A stretch of 64,000 bases of DNA from Lachnospiraceae bacterium (GCA_016284355.1 JAEEOQ010000004.1:80135-144134); one strand, 5' to 3'. Counted from the first letter of the stretch, positions 32,870 through 43,085 are shown. Notes: a model not told the origin generated them from the letters alone. Made by a program: numbers and translations.

Positions 32870-34792
32870 ATGATCATTAATGTTTTAAACCAGGATACCA
32901 TCAACAAAATAGCTGCAGGAGAGGTTATAGAGCGCCCCAGTGCAGTTATAAAAGAGACTGTTGAAAATGCAATAGACGCTAAAGCAAATCAGCTTACCGT
33001 CGAAACAAAAGAGGGCGGCACTACATTTATAAGGATCACGGATAACGGCTCCGGAATTGAAAAAGATGATATTCCTCTTGCTTTTAAGAGCCACGCCACT
33101 AGTAAGATAAAGGATGCTGACGATCTTCTTGCGGTTTCTTCTTTTGGCTTTAGAGGCGAGGCGCTTTCATCCATCGCGGCGGTTTCAAAAGTGGAGCTTA
33201 TAACAAAAAAATCCGCCGATTTTACGGGCTACAGATATGTTATAGAAGGTGGCATAAGCGAAGATCTTCTTCCTGTAGGTTGCCCCGATGGTTCAACGTT
33301 TATAATCAGAGACCTTTTTTATAACACGCCGGCAAGACTTAAGTTTTTAAAATCCGCTCAGACAGAGAGTAGCTATATACAGGAGATTCTTGAAAAAATT
33401 GCTATTTCTCACCCGGAGATCACTTTTAAATATATTGCTGACGGAAAGGTTAAACTTCAAACTCCCGGCAACGGAAAGCAAAAAGATGCCATTTACTATA
33501 TATTCGGCAGAGAGATTGCTTCAAACCTTTTTCCTGTTGAGTATGATGAAAGCGGAATAAAGATAACCGGCTTCATTGGAAAGCCTGTCGTTACAAGGGG
33601 TAACAGGAACTACGAAAACTACTACGTAAACGGCAGATTTATTAAAAACAACGTAATAAACAAAGCTATAGAAGAGGCATATAAGCCGTTTATCATGCTG
33701 CACAGATATCCTTTTACCTCACTTATGATAGATGTTGACCCTGAAGCAGTTGATGTTAATGTACATCCACAAAAAGCTGAGGTAAGGTTTTCTGACGGCG
33801 AGGCGATCTATTTAGCTGTTTATCATGCAGTAACAAAGGCTTTAAGAAGCGAAGAGCTTATTCCCGATGTAACTGTGGGAAAGGAAGAAAAGCCTGCGCC
33901 AAAGCCTGTTATGCCTGATATTCCGATTAATAAATTAAAAGTTAATGAAGAACAGGTTTCTTATAAAGCCGAATCTTTTGCACCTTCGCCGGCTGTTACA
34001 CCTTCATGTACACCTGAAGTTACGCCTACGCCTGAAGTTGCTTTAAAGCCTGAACCTGCGCCGGCTGTTTCTATAAAGCCTGCACCTGAGCCGGCTCCTA
34101 TGCATGATCAGGAACCGGTGGTTTTAGATACTTTTACAGAACCCGTCATTAAGACCGAGCCGGCAAAAACATCTGAAAAGCCTGTGCAGCTTAACTTCAT
34201 TTCAGAGGAAGCCAAAGAAAATGTTAAGATAATCGGACAGCTTTTTGATACATACTGGCTCTTTTCCCTTGGGGATACCTTTTATATGATGGACCAGCAT
34301 GCTGCACACGAAAAAGTGATGTATGAGCACTTTGTTAAGGCATTTAACGATAATACGGCAAATACCCAAAGGCTTATGCCTCCTATTATCGTATCTCTTT
34401 CAGAGCGTGAAAAGACAGCACTTGCTGCCTTAAAAGAATACCTTGCAAAATGCGGCTTTGAGATAGATGCCTTTGGCGGACATGAATACGCCATTTCAGG
34501 TGTTCCTACCGAAACCTACACTATGGATCCTAAAGAGATGCTTACAGCCATACTTGACGAATATGTAGATTCAGAACGTATCACCACTCCAAAAGAGGTA
34601 TACGAAAAGATAGCGTCAATGTCCTGCAAAGCAGCTGTAAAGGGTAACAACACCCTTTCTATGGATGAAGCAAGAAAACTTTTTGACGAGCTTCTTACAC
34701 TTGATAATCCTTATAACTGCCCACATGGCAGACCAACTGTAATAAGAATGTCAAAATATGAGATTGAAAAGAAATTCAAAAGAATAGTGTGA
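32870..34792 (+). CDS. mutL: DNA mismatch repair endonuclease MutL
   Basis: It links MutS to strand removal. The 640 residues comprise the N-terminal GHKL ATPase (ENAIDAKA, DNGSGI, GFRGEALSSIAAV), a linker at about residues 345-440 rich in Pro, Glu and Ala, and a C-terminal dimerisation domain. The DQHAAHEKVMYE motif from Asp475 and CPHGRPTVIRMS show the endonuclease site, as expected where MutH is absent. The linker is longer and more repetitive than usual. Confidence 0.98.
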   Translation: MIINVLNQDTINKIAAGEVIERPSAVIKETVENAIDAKANQLTVETKEGGTTFIRITDNGSGIEKDDIPLAFKSHATSKIKDADDLLAVSSFGFRGEALSSIAAVSKVELITKKSADFTGYRYVIEGGISEDLLPVGCPDGSTFIIRDLFYNTPARLKFLKSAQTESSYIQEILEKIAISHPEITFKYIADGKVKLQTPGNGKQKDAIYYIFGREIASNLFPVEYDESGIKITGFIGKPVVTRGNRNYENYYVNGRFIKNNVINKAIEEAYKPFIMLHRYPFTSLMIDVDPEAVDVNVHPQKAEVRFSDGEAIYLAVYHAVTKALRSEELIPDVTVGKEEKPAPKPVMPDIPINKLKVNEEQVSYKAESFAPSPAVTPSCTPEVTPTPEVALKPEPAPAVSIKPAPEPAPMHDQEPVVLDTFTEPVIKTEPAKTSEKPVQLNFISEEAKENVKIIGQLFDTYWLFSLGDTFYMMDQHAAHEKVMYEHFVKAFNDNTANTQRLMPPIIVSLSEREKTALAALKEYLAKCGFEIDAFGGHEYAISGVPTETYTMDPKEMLTAILDEYVDSERITTPKEVYEKIASMSCKAAVKGNNTLSMDEARKLFDELLTLDNPYNCPHGRPTVIRMSKYEIEKKFKRIV

Positions 34793-34793
34793 T

Positions 34794-35714
34794 ATGAATA
34801 AACTCATTGTTTTAACAGGTCCTACAGCTGTCGGTAAAACAGGGCTTTCCATCGGGCTTGCAAAAAAAATAGGCGGAGAGATAATCTCTGCTGATTCCAT
34901 GCAGGTTTATAAAGGAATGGATATCGGGACCGCAAAGATAAAAGAAGAAGAAATGCAAGGTGTAAAGCATTACCTCATTGATGTCCTTGATCCTAAGGAT
35001 GATTTTAATGTTTATACCTTCCAGAAAATGGCAAAAAAGGCCTTAACAGATATTTACGCCAAAGGAAAAGTCCCCATTATCGTTGGAGGTACCGGGTTTT
35101 ATATCCAGGCTCTATTATATGATATTGATTTTACTACAGAAGGCGATGACGAAGAGATAAGAAATGAACTTACCCTGTTTCTTGAAAAAAACGGTGTTGA
35201 CGAGCTTTATAAGCTGCTTTATGATATAGACCCGGAAAGCTGTAAGATCATCCATAAAAACAACACAAAAAAAGTTATAAGAGCCATCGCATTTTACAGA
35301 TCTACAGGCACAAAGATCTCAGAGCATAACGAGGTTCAAAAAGAAAAAGAATCGCCCTATGATTTCAGATATTTTGTGCTAAATGATAATAGAGACAAGT
35401 TATATAACAGGATAAACGAACGCATTGATGAGATGATAGATGAAGGCCTTGTAAAAGAAGTGGAAGGTCTGCTTAAAAAAGGGCTTAACGAAACAAATAT
35501 CTCAATGCAGGGGCTTGGCTATAAAGAGATAGTAAAATATCTTAAAGGTGAATGTTCATTAGAAGAAGCCATATATGAGCTTAAGCTTAATACCAGGCAT
35601 TTTGCCAAAAGGCAGCTTACCTGGTTTAAACGTGAGAAGGATGTAATCTGGGTAAATAAAAACGAATTTAAAAGCGAAGATGAGATCATGTCTTATCTTT
35701 TGTCCTTTATTTAA
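34794..35714 (+). CDS. miaA: tRNA dimethylallyltransferase
   Basis: It adds dimethylallyl to N6 of adenosine 37, the substrate later modified by MiaB (gene at 3.5 kb). The 306-residue length is normal. GPTAVGKTGLSIGLAK is the P-loop, ISADSMQVYKGMDIGTAK binds substrate and VGGTGFYIQALL is the DMAPP site. Its start falls one base after the mutL stop. Confidence 0.97.
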   Translation: MNKLIVLTGPTAVGKTGLSIGLAKKIGGEIISADSMQVYKGMDIGTAKIKEEEMQGVKHYLIDVLDPKDDFNVYTFQKMAKKALTDIYAKGKVPIIVGGTGFYIQALLYDIDFTTEGDDEEIRNELTLFLEKNGVDELYKLLYDIDPESCKIIHKNNTKKVIRAIAFYRSTGTKISEHNEVQKEKESPYDFRYFVLNDNRDKLYNRINERIDEMIDEGLVKEVEGLLKKGLNETNISMQGLGYKEIVKYLKGECSLEEAIYELKLNTRHFAKRQLTWFKREKDVIWVNKNEFKSEDEIMSYLLSFI

Positions 35715-35738
35715 TTTATGGACTAGAAAGGAAATTTT

Positions 35739-37037
35739 ATGTCGACTTACGAACAATATGAAGCACTTGGTGTTTCAAAAGAGGTATATGATTATTGTAC
35801 TTATCATGACAAAAAACTTAAAGAAAGATTCGATGCCATCGATGAGGTGGCTGAATATAACCAGCTTAAAGTATTAAATGCCATGAGAGAAGCACGGGTG
35901 TGCGCGCAGGATTTTAATCCTTCTACCGGATACGGCTATGATGACGCCGGCAGAGAAAGAGTAGAAGAAGTTTACAGCAAAGTATTTCATGCTGAGGATG
36001 CTCTTGTCAGACCTGCGATCCTTTGCGGAACTCACGCTCTTACTGTAGCGCTTTTTGGTAATCTTCGCCCGGGAGATGAGATCCTTTCTCCTGTCGGCAA
36101 GCCATATGATACTCTTGACGGGGTGATCGGTATAACCGAGCAAAAGGGCAGCCTAGCAGAATACGGAGTTACATACAGCCAGGTTGACCTCCTTCCAAAC
36201 GGTGATTTTGATTTTGACGGCATAAAGAAAGCACTAAATGAAAAAACCAAGCTTGTTACTATCCAGCGTTCAAAAGGATACGCTACAAGAAAGACCTTAT
36301 CCGTTACAGAGATAGGTGAGCTTATCACTTTTATAAAGAATATAAAACCTGACGTTATCTGCATGGTTGATAACTGCTACGGTGAATTTACGGAAAAGAT
36401 CGAGCCGACAGATGTGGGCGCTGATATGTGCGTAGGTTCACTTATTAAAAACCCGGGCGGCGGTCTTGCACCTATAGGCGGATATATAGTTGGGAAGAAA
36501 GAATGCGTAGAAAATGCGGCTTACAGGCTTACTTGTCCGGGCCTCGGAAAAGAGGTCGGTGCATCCCTTGGTATAAACGGAACTTTCCTTCAGGGACTTT
36601 TCCTTTCCCCTACAGTAGTTGCAGGTGCATTAAAAGGAGCTATCCTTGCTGCAAACATTTACGAAAATCTCGGTTTTCCTGTTGTTCCAAACGGCACTGA
36701 AAGCAGACACGACATTATCCAGGCAGTGACACTTAAATCTGAAGCTGCCATGGTGGCTTTTTGTAAAGGTATCCAGGGTGCTGCTCCTGTTGACAGTTTT
36801 GTGGATCCTGTGCCGTCTGATATGCCGGGCTATGACAGCAAGGTTATAATGGCTGCAGGTGCTTTTGTACAAGGGTCATCGATAGAGCTTTCTGCTGACG
36901 GTCCTATAAGAGAACCATACGCCATCTATTTTCAGGGTGGTCTTACCTATTATTCTGCCAAAGCAGGAATAATATATTCGGTTCAGAAGATGTATGAGGC
37001 AGGCTGTATACAAAAAGAACAGATTATGATAAAATAA
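35739..37037 (+). CDS. ynbB: Methionine gamma-lyase family PLP protein (YnbB, 'aluminium resistance')
   Basis: A 432-residue fold-type I PLP enzyme of COG4100. The lysine for PLP lies in VGSLIKNPGGGLAPIGGYI near residue 235; CMVDNCYGEFTE is the aspartate that contacts the pyridine ring. The Bacillus homologue YnbB follows the hfq-region genes, and here it follows miaA, also a common clostridial order. The name aluminium resistance is historical; the true substrate is unknown. AGAAAGGA precedes the ATG. Confidence 0.88.
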   Translation: MSTYEQYEALGVSKEVYDYCTYHDKKLKERFDAIDEVAEYNQLKVLNAMREARVCAQDFNPSTGYGYDDAGRERVEEVYSKVFHAEDALVRPAILCGTHALTVALFGNLRPGDEILSPVGKPYDTLDGVIGITEQKGSLAEYGVTYSQVDLLPNGDFDFDGIKKALNEKTKLVTIQRSKGYATRKTLSVTEIGELITFIKNIKPDVICMVDNCYGEFTEKIEPTDVGADMCVGSLIKNPGGGLAPIGGYIVGKKECVENAAYRLTCPGLGKEVGASLGINGTFLQGLFLSPTVVAGALKGAILAANIYENLGFPVVPNGTESRHDIIQAVTLKSEAAMVAFCKGIQGAAPVDSFVDPVPSDMPGYDSKVIMAAGAFVQGSSIELSADGPIREPYAIYFQGGLTYYSAKAGIIYSVQKMYEAGCIQKEQIMIK

Positions 37038-37066
37038 TCTTTGTGTATTGTCTCATATAAAATTAT

Positions 37067-37750
37067 ATGAATAAAAAACTAAATAACTATTTAGCGGATG
37101 AAAAGCCCTACGAAAAGGTGTTAAAAAACGGCGCTGAAAGCCTTTCTGACACTGAAGCTTTAGCAGTTATCCTAAGAACCGGCTACAAAGACATCGACGT
37201 CTTGACGCTTGCAAGAGATGTGCTAAAAAAAGCAGGAGGTTCCCTTATCGGTATTCATGATCTTACCATAGAAGAGCTTACCAAGATAAAGGGAATCGGA
37301 AAAGTTAAGGCAATAGAGTTAAAATGCATTGCAGAGCTTAGCATAAGGATGTCTTCTTTAGAGAAACACACCGGTTTTACTGCATCTTCTTCATCCGTTA
37401 TAGCCGAAAGATATATGGAAAGGATGCGACACCTTAACGTAGAAAAGGTGTATGCTCTGTTTCTTGACAGCAAATTGCAGCTTATAAAAGAGGTGATTGT
37501 TTCTTCCGGCACCGTTAATTCTTCGTATCTGCCAGAGCGCGAGATCTTATCATGTGCACTTAAAGCAGATGCGGTAAATATGGTGCTTTTACATAATCAC
37601 CCTTCAGGTGACCCCACTCCAAGCAGAAGCGACATATCATCTACTCTTTCAATAGCAAAAGCAGGAGAGCTTATCGGAATCAAGCTTCTTGACCATATAG
37701 TTATCGGCGACAAAAAATATATCAGTATCAAAGACATGGATCTTTTCTGA
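37067..37750 (+). CDS. radC: RadC/JAB domain DNA repair-associated protein
   Basis: A 227-residue protein with an N-terminal helix-hairpin-helix (IKGIGKVKAIELK) and the JAMM metalloprotease-like domain with LLHNHPSGDPTPSRSDISS. The motif has the zinc ligands intact. The role of RadC in repair has been questioned and its substrate is unknown. It stands alone between ynbB and mreB, as in many Firmicutes where radC precedes mreB. Confidence 0.92.
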   Translation: MNKKLNNYLADEKPYEKVLKNGAESLSDTEALAVILRTGYKDIDVLTLARDVLKKAGGSLIGIHDLTIEELTKIKGIGKVKAIELKCIAELSIRMSSLEKHTGFTASSSSVIAERYMERMRHLNVEKVYALFLDSKLQLIKEVIVSSGTVNSSYLPEREILSCALKADAVNMVLLHNHPSGDPTPSRSDISSTLSIAKAGELIGIKLLDHIVIGDKKYISIKDMDLF

Positions 37751-37775
37751 TAAATCCAAATCCGGGGGAACATTA

Positions 37776-38816
37776 ATGGGTACTAAAGTTATCGGAATTG
37801 ACCTTGGAACAAAGGTCTTAAAACTTTACAGAAAAAATGACGGTATCATTTACGATGAACAAAACGTCATCGCGATAGAAGACGGCAGAAAAATACTTGC
37901 CATAGGAGACGAGGCTGCCGAAATGAGCGAAAAAGCTCCTGAAGGCATTGAAGTAGTTTATCCTGTTACAAACGGTATCATAGCAGATTCCGGCAAGATG
38001 ATAAAGATGTTTAACAAGATCTTTGAAAAGCTTTACGGTGCTCCTAAAAAAGCCCATAAGCCAAGATTCATCATTGCCATTCCAACCGACATAACAGAAG
38101 TGGATAAACGTTCCTTTGTTGATCTTATAATGTCTTCAGATCTTAAGAGCAACAAGGTTTCTCTTGTAGATAAGCCAATCTGTGTGGCTCTTGGCGCAGG
38201 ACTTGACGTTACCAACGCCAGAGGTATCATGACAGTAGATATTGGCGCAGATACCACCGAAGTTTCTATCCTTTCTCTTGGAGGCATCGTGCTTTCCAAA
38301 CTTATCAATGTCGGAGGAAATGATATTGATGAGTCCATAAAGCTTTATGTAAAGAAAAACTATAATCTATACATAGGTTCAAAAACAGCAGAAAAGATCA
38401 AGAAAGAGCTAGCCTGTGCGGTTCCTCTTTCTGAAGTAAAGACCATAAAAGTATACGGAAGAGACGTTGTTAAAGGTCTTCCTATCGAGGCCGAGATCTC
38501 TTCAGCCATGGTCTATGATGCAATTGAAAATCATTTTGGAGCCATCGTTGATGCTGTAAGGACTATCTTAGAGCGTACTCCGCCTGAGATCTCCTCAGAC
38601 ATAATCGATTCCGGCATCTATATTACCGGCGGCTCTGCAAACATAAAAGATATCGATAAATTGTTTAACCAGAAGACTGACCTTAAGATAAACCTTATTC
38701 CTGACCCTGACAACTCAGTAGTTAAGGGTCTTGGCAAGATAATGGATGAGGATAAGTTCGAAACCCTTCCATATGTTTATCATCAGACAAATTATTCCAT
38801 CAGAATGAAGGATTGA
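37776..38816 (+). CDS. mreB: Rod shape-determining actin-like protein MreB
   Basis: An actin homologue that organises side-wall synthesis under the membrane. The 346-residue chain has the phosphate-1 motif GIDLGTKVLKLY, phosphate-2 DIGADTTEVSILSLGG and the adenosine motif YITGGSANIKDID. The sequence is somewhat divergent from Bacillus MreB. GGGGGA lies before the ATG. Immediately followed by mreC, mreD and mrdA, so the whole elongation machinery is one operon. Confidence 0.93.
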   Translation: MGTKVIGIDLGTKVLKLYRKNDGIIYDEQNVIAIEDGRKILAIGDEAAEMSEKAPEGIEVVYPVTNGIIADSGKMIKMFNKIFEKLYGAPKKAHKPRFIIAIPTDITEVDKRSFVDLIMSSDLKSNKVSLVDKPICVALGAGLDVTNARGIMTVDIGADTTEVSILSLGGIVLSKLINVGGNDIDESIKLYVKKNYNLYIGSKTAEKIKKELACAVPLSEVKTIKVYGRDVVKGLPIEAEISSAMVYDAIENHFGAIVDAVRTILERTPPEISSDIIDSGIYITGGSANIKDIDKLFNQKTDLKINLIPDPDNSVVKGLGKIMDEDKFETLPYVYHQTNYSIRMKD

Positions 38817-38822
38817 CCTTAG

Positions 38823-39698
38823 ATGCGAAAACCAAAAAGTGATATTGAGATCAAGCCAAGCATATTTTTAATCATCGGTCTTATCATCTGCGTGACGCTT
38901 ATTTTCTTTTCATTCAGATATAAAGAGAAATTTGCGCCAATAAGAACCTTTGCTGGCGATGTTATAAGTCCTATGCAAAAAGGCTTAAATTCCATCGGGA
39001 AAAAGATCTCAAACAGATTTGAAAACGCAAAAACAATAGAAGAACTGTTAGCCGAAAATGCAAAGCTTAAAGATCAGCTCTATAATCTTGATTACGAAAA
39101 CAAGATCCTGCTTCAAAACAGGTATGAGCTTGAAAATTTCCGTAATCTTTACAGCCTTGATCAGACCTATGCCGATTATCCGAAAGTAGCTGCAAGAGTT
39201 ATCGCCAATGATTCAACCGGCTGGTATTCGGATTTTCGTATAGACAAAGGCAGCAAAGACGGCATCAAGAAAGATATGAATGTTATGGCAGGAAACGGTC
39301 TTGTGGGCCTTGTTACAGAGGTTGGTACAAACTGGGCCAGGGTTCGTTCCATTATTGACGACGCAAGTTATGTCTCGGGTATGTTCATTAAAACAAATGA
39401 TGTCTGTGTTGTAAAAGGAAATCTTGAGACTCTTGACAAAGGCTATATAGAGGTAGAAGACATCATTAAAGATGCGGAGATAGATGACGGATATGAAGTC
39501 GTTACTTCATACCTTTCCGACAAATATCATCCCGGCATCCTGGTTGGTTATATCAGCAATATTAAAACCGCTCCTTCAAATATGACCAAAAATGCTCTTC
39601 TTACTCCGGCTGTTGATTTTTCTTCTCTTGATATGGTACTCATCATCACCGAAGAAAAGGAAAAATATACAGACACAAACACTAAAGAAGGAAAATAG
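38823..39698 (+). CDS. mreC: Rod shape-determining protein MreC
   Basis: A bitopic membrane protein linking MreB to the extracellular synthases. The 291 residues have a membrane segment at about 13-31, a coiled coil at about 70-110 and the beta-rich outer domain (VAARVIANDSTGWYSDFRIDKGSKDGI and VMAGNGLVGLVTEVG, given as key runs). Length is typical. Two bases separate it from mreD. Confidence 0.95.
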   Translation: MRKPKSDIEIKPSIFLIIGLIICVTLIFFSFRYKEKFAPIRTFAGDVISPMQKGLNSIGKKISNRFENAKTIEELLAENAKLKDQLYNLDYENKILLQNRYELENFRNLYSLDQTYADYPKVAARVIANDSTGWYSDFRIDKGSKDGIKKDMNVMAGNGLVGLVTEVGTNWARVRSIIDDASYVSGMFIKTNDVCVVKGNLETLDKGYIEVEDIIKDAEIDDGYEVVTSYLSDKYHPGILVGYISNIKTAPSNMTKNALLTPAVDFSSLDMVLIITEEKEKYTDTNTKEGK

Positions 39699-39700
39699 AC

Positions 39701-40219
39701 TTGAGAAAGTGGATCACTGCCTGCGCCCTTCTTCTTGTAATGTATCTTCTAGAGACCACATTGCTTCAGGGGTTAAGTATAGCAGGCGCAGTACCTAATT
39801 TAATAATAATACTCCTGGTGGTAATTTCCTTTAGATACGGTCAGGTAAATGGCCTTATATTCGGATTTATCGCCGGACTTTTTACAGACCTGATGGACGG
39901 AACCTATTTAGGTCTGTTTGCTTTGCTTTATATGTCCCTTGGGTATCTTCTTGGTTTTGCCAACAGGATATATGACAAGGACGATTATACGATACCGCTT
40001 ATCTTAACCGGACTTACCGATATTTTATATAATTTTGGGATCTTTATTGTTGGATTTTTGTTAAGGAACAGGACACATCTGTTTTTTTATCTTCGTTCCA
40101 TAGTTCTTCCCGAGGCTATTTATACAGTAGTGGTATCGGTACTTTTATACAGAGCGATCCAAAAGCTCTTTATACTCCTTGAGCCAAAGGAAACAGAAAA
40201 GGAGGTAACCGGGGATTGA
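39701..40219 (+). CDS. mreD: Rod shape-determining protein MreD
   Basis: A 172-residue integral membrane protein of the elongasome with about five or six hydrophobic segments. FIAGLFTDLMDGTYLGLFAL is the family signature with its conserved aspartates. The start is TTG at 39701 behind AGAAGGA; no ATG is available at the N-terminus. Its stop overlaps the mrdA start. Confidence 0.9.
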   Translation: MRKWITACALLLVMYLLETTLLQGLSIAGAVPNLIIILLVVISFRYGQVNGLIFGFIAGLFTDLMDGTYLGLFALLYMSLGYLLGFANRIYDKDDYTIPLILTGLTDILYNFGIFIVGFLLRNRTHLFFYLRSIVLPEAIYTVVVSVLLYRAIQKLFILLEPKETEKEVTGD

Positions 40220-43065
40220 TAGATAATATTCTCGACGCATTTAAAAGAATAGTCAAAACCCGTATCATCTTTATTGTAGTCGCTTATTCACTGCTTTTTG
40301 TTGCTCTTGTTATAAGACTTTTTAATCTTCAGATAGCAACAGGTGAAGAGATAATAGAAGAGGCTGAAAGCCAGATAACCAAAGAACGTGAGATCAAGGC
40401 TACAAGGGGTAATATATACGATTGCAACGGAAAACTTCTTGCATACAATGAGTTTTCTTATACCGTAACCCTTGAAGACAACGGTGTACTTACCACCAAT
40501 GACGAAAAAAATGCCATGATCCACAGGCTTATTGAAATTCTTGAAGAACACGGCAATAAAATAGATACGGAATTTTATATAGTTCTTGATAAAAAAGGAA
40601 ACCTTGCATTTAACGTAGACAACGAATCTTCAGAACTTCGTTTTAAAAAGAACGCCTATGCAAGGAAAAATGTGGATCAGCTTACAGACGAAGAAAAAAA
40701 CGCCACTGCGGCAGAAGTATATGAGCATCTTCGAACAGGTACCTATATGTTTGGTATCTCAGACGAATACTCCGTTGAAGATACTCTTAAGATAATGAAT
40801 ATCAGATATGCCATGTGGATGAATACATACGCTAAGTATGTGCCTATTTCAATTTCTTTTGATGTAGATGACAGGACAGTTGCGGCTATCAAAGAAAATT
40901 CCGTGGATCTTCCTGGCGTTGAGATAATGACGGAGACCCACAGAGTATATAATGACAGTCTGTACCTTTCCCACGTACTTGGATATACCGGGCTTGTAAA
41001 TGAGAAAGAACTTGAAGATACTTATTACAGTGCCACGGACCAGATTGGAAAAACGGGTCTTGAGAGGATCTTTGAAGAGTATCTTCGAGGCAAAAAGGGC
41101 GGAGAAGTAGTTGCGCTTAATTCCTCTTACAGAGTAAAGTCGGTTCTTGAAAGCAATGACCCTGTTGCGGGGGATAATCTGTACCTTACTATAGATATCG
41201 ACCTTCAAAAGGCCTGCTATCATTTACTTGAAAAAAACCTTGCAGCCATCCTTATCACCAGGATCAAAAATTCGGCTACTGCAGGTAATACCGCAAAGAC
41301 CACATCATCAAACCTTAACATACCTATATATGATGTATATTATGCCCTTATCGATAACAATATAATAGATATATCTCATTTTAACGCAAAAAAAGCTACA
41401 GATACCGAAAAAGCCGTATTAAAGCTGTATAAAGACAAAGAGGCATCTGTTGCCGGAAAGCTTTCAGAAGTTTTAAGCTTTGGAAGCAAAGTTACCACTC
41501 CAAAGACAACTTCTGAGATACAGGATTATATCTATTATTTTTACAGTTTTCTTCTTGATAAAGGATATATAAACAGATCCGCTTTAGACAGATCAGATGA
41601 AAACTATAAGAAATATGCTGCTGACAGCATATCCCTTTCGGAATTCCTTGAGTACGTAATATCAAGTAACTGGCTGAATCTTTCAAAGATCGGCATCGGA
41701 GATTCATATTACAGTACAGAAGAGATATATAATATCCTCATAGACAAGGCCATGACGGAATTCAGAGAAGATCAGACCTACGAAAAGATGATATACAAAA
41801 CACTTGTATATAATTATTCTTTATCCGGCCGCGATCTTTGTATACTTCTTTTTGACCAGAAGGTACTTAAAAAGAATGAGGAAGATTATAACAAGATAGC
41901 AGGGGGCGTGATAAGCCCATATAACTTTATTATAAGCAAGATAAAAAGCCTTGAGTTAACACCTGCCATGCTTGCTCTTGACCCTTGCAGCGGGTCTATG
42001 GTAGTAACAGACCCTGATACCGGTAAAGTAAAAGCTCTTGTTACTTATCCAAGCTATGACAATAACAAGCTAGCAAATAAAGTGGATGCGGAATATTATG
42101 CAAAGCTCACATCAGATAAATCCCTTCCTCTTATAAACAGACCTACACAGCAAAAGACAGCTCCCGGTTCTACGTTTAAGATGATTTCTTCTGCGGCAGG
42201 CCTTGAAGAAGGTGTAATAAGTCCAAGCGAGACCATACTTGATACCGTTGTATACACCCTTCCAGATACAACGCAGGCAACCTGCTGGAGCAATTCTTCA
42301 CACGGACACATTAACGTAAGACAGGCTATCGAGATGTCATGTAACGTGTTCTTTTATGAAGTTGGCTACAGACTTTCCTGTAAGGGTGTAGGTTCGTACT
42401 CATCTGTAAACGGTCTCGAAAAGCTTGCAAAATATGCTGCAAAGTTCGGTCTTAAAGAAGACGAGACTTCAGGAGTTGAAACCTACGAATATACTCCTGA
42501 CATTTCGGATATAGACTCCATCAGATCTGCCATAGGTCAGGGCTCCTGGTCATTTACACCTACACAGATCAACAGATACACTCTTTCTATTGCAAACGGC
42601 GGAACATGTAATTATCTGACCCTTGTCGATCATATAGAAGATGTTAACGGCGTTCCTGTTGCCAACACAGTATCTACCGCTAAGACAAAAGAGGCTCCTG
42701 TTGTTGATATCAGCGATTCAACCATGAAGGTCATAAAAGATGGTATGGATCTTGTTATAAACGGTCCTGACAGCTCCTATAAGAGCCTGTTTTCAGACCT
42801 TAACGTAACAGTAGCAGGAAAGACCGGTACCGCTCAGATCGTAAAAACAAGAGGTAACCACGCGCTGTTTACTTCATATGCGCCGATAGATAACCCGGAG
42901 CTTGCGGTCACTGTTGTATTACCTTATGCATATACATCTACAAATGCAGCAAAAGTAGGATCGGATTTTTACGAATTTTACTATGGAAAACGTAATTTAG
43001 ATGATATAATAGATAGTGATGTTGATACAAGCGATGCTTCATATCAGACCAGAGTAACAAACTAA
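40216..43065 (+). CDS. mrdA: Penicillin-binding protein 2, long form (elongasome transpeptidase)
   Basis: A bitopic class B PBP that crosslinks side-wall peptidoglycan with RodA. It is 949 residues, well above the roughly 630-700 common in other bacteria. After a membrane anchor (about 18-38) and the dimerisation domain (to about 330) comes a long insert of some 250 residues before the transpeptidase: Ser652 in PGSTFK, Ser708 in MSCN and Lys869 in AGKTGTAQ, all intact. The start is TTG at 40216 behind GGAGGT, overlapping the mreD stop. Long PBP2 forms occur in clostridia. Confidence 0.93.
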   Translation: MIDNILDAFKRIVKTRIIFIVVAYSLLFVALVIRLFNLQIATGEEIIEEAESQITKEREIKATRGNIYDCNGKLLAYNEFSYTVTLEDNGVLTTNDEKNAMIHRLIEILEEHGNKIDTEFYIVLDKKGNLAFNVDNESSELRFKKNAYARKNVDQLTDEEKNATAAEVYEHLRTGTYMFGISDEYSVEDTLKIMNIRYAMWMNTYAKYVPISISFDVDDRTVAAIKENSVDLPGVEIMTETHRVYNDSLYLSHVLGYTGLVNEKELEDTYYSATDQIGKTGLERIFEEYLRGKKGGEVVALNSSYRVKSVLESNDPVAGDNLYLTIDIDLQKACYHLLEKNLAAILITRIKNSATAGNTAKTTSSNLNIPIYDVYYALIDNNIIDISHFNAKKATDTEKAVLKLYKDKEASVAGKLSEVLSFGSKVTTPKTTSEIQDYIYYFYSFLLDKGYINRSALDRSDENYKKYAADSISLSEFLEYVISSNWLNLSKIGIGDSYYSTEEIYNILIDKAMTEFREDQTYEKMIYKTLVYNYSLSGRDLCILLFDQKVLKKNEEDYNKIAGGVISPYNFIISKIKSLELTPAMLALDPCSGSMVVTDPDTGKVKALVTYPSYDNNKLANKVDAEYYAKLTSDKSLPLINRPTQQKTAPGSTFKMISSAAGLEEGVISPSETILDTVVYTLPDTTQATCWSNSSHGHINVRQAIEMSCNVFFYEVGYRLSCKGVGSYSSVNGLEKLAKYAAKFGLKEDETSGVETYEYTPDISDIDSIRSAIGQGSWSFTPTQINRYTLSIANGGTCNYLTLVDHIEDVNGVPVANTVSTAKTKEAPVVDISDSTMKVIKDGMDLVINGPDSSYKSLFSDLNVTVAGKTGTAQIVKTRGNHALFTSYAPIDNPELAVTVVLPYAYTSTNAAKVGSDFYEFYYGKRNLDDIIDSDVDTSDASYQTRVTN

Positions 43066-43085
43066 AAACGAAAGGAATCATTAAT

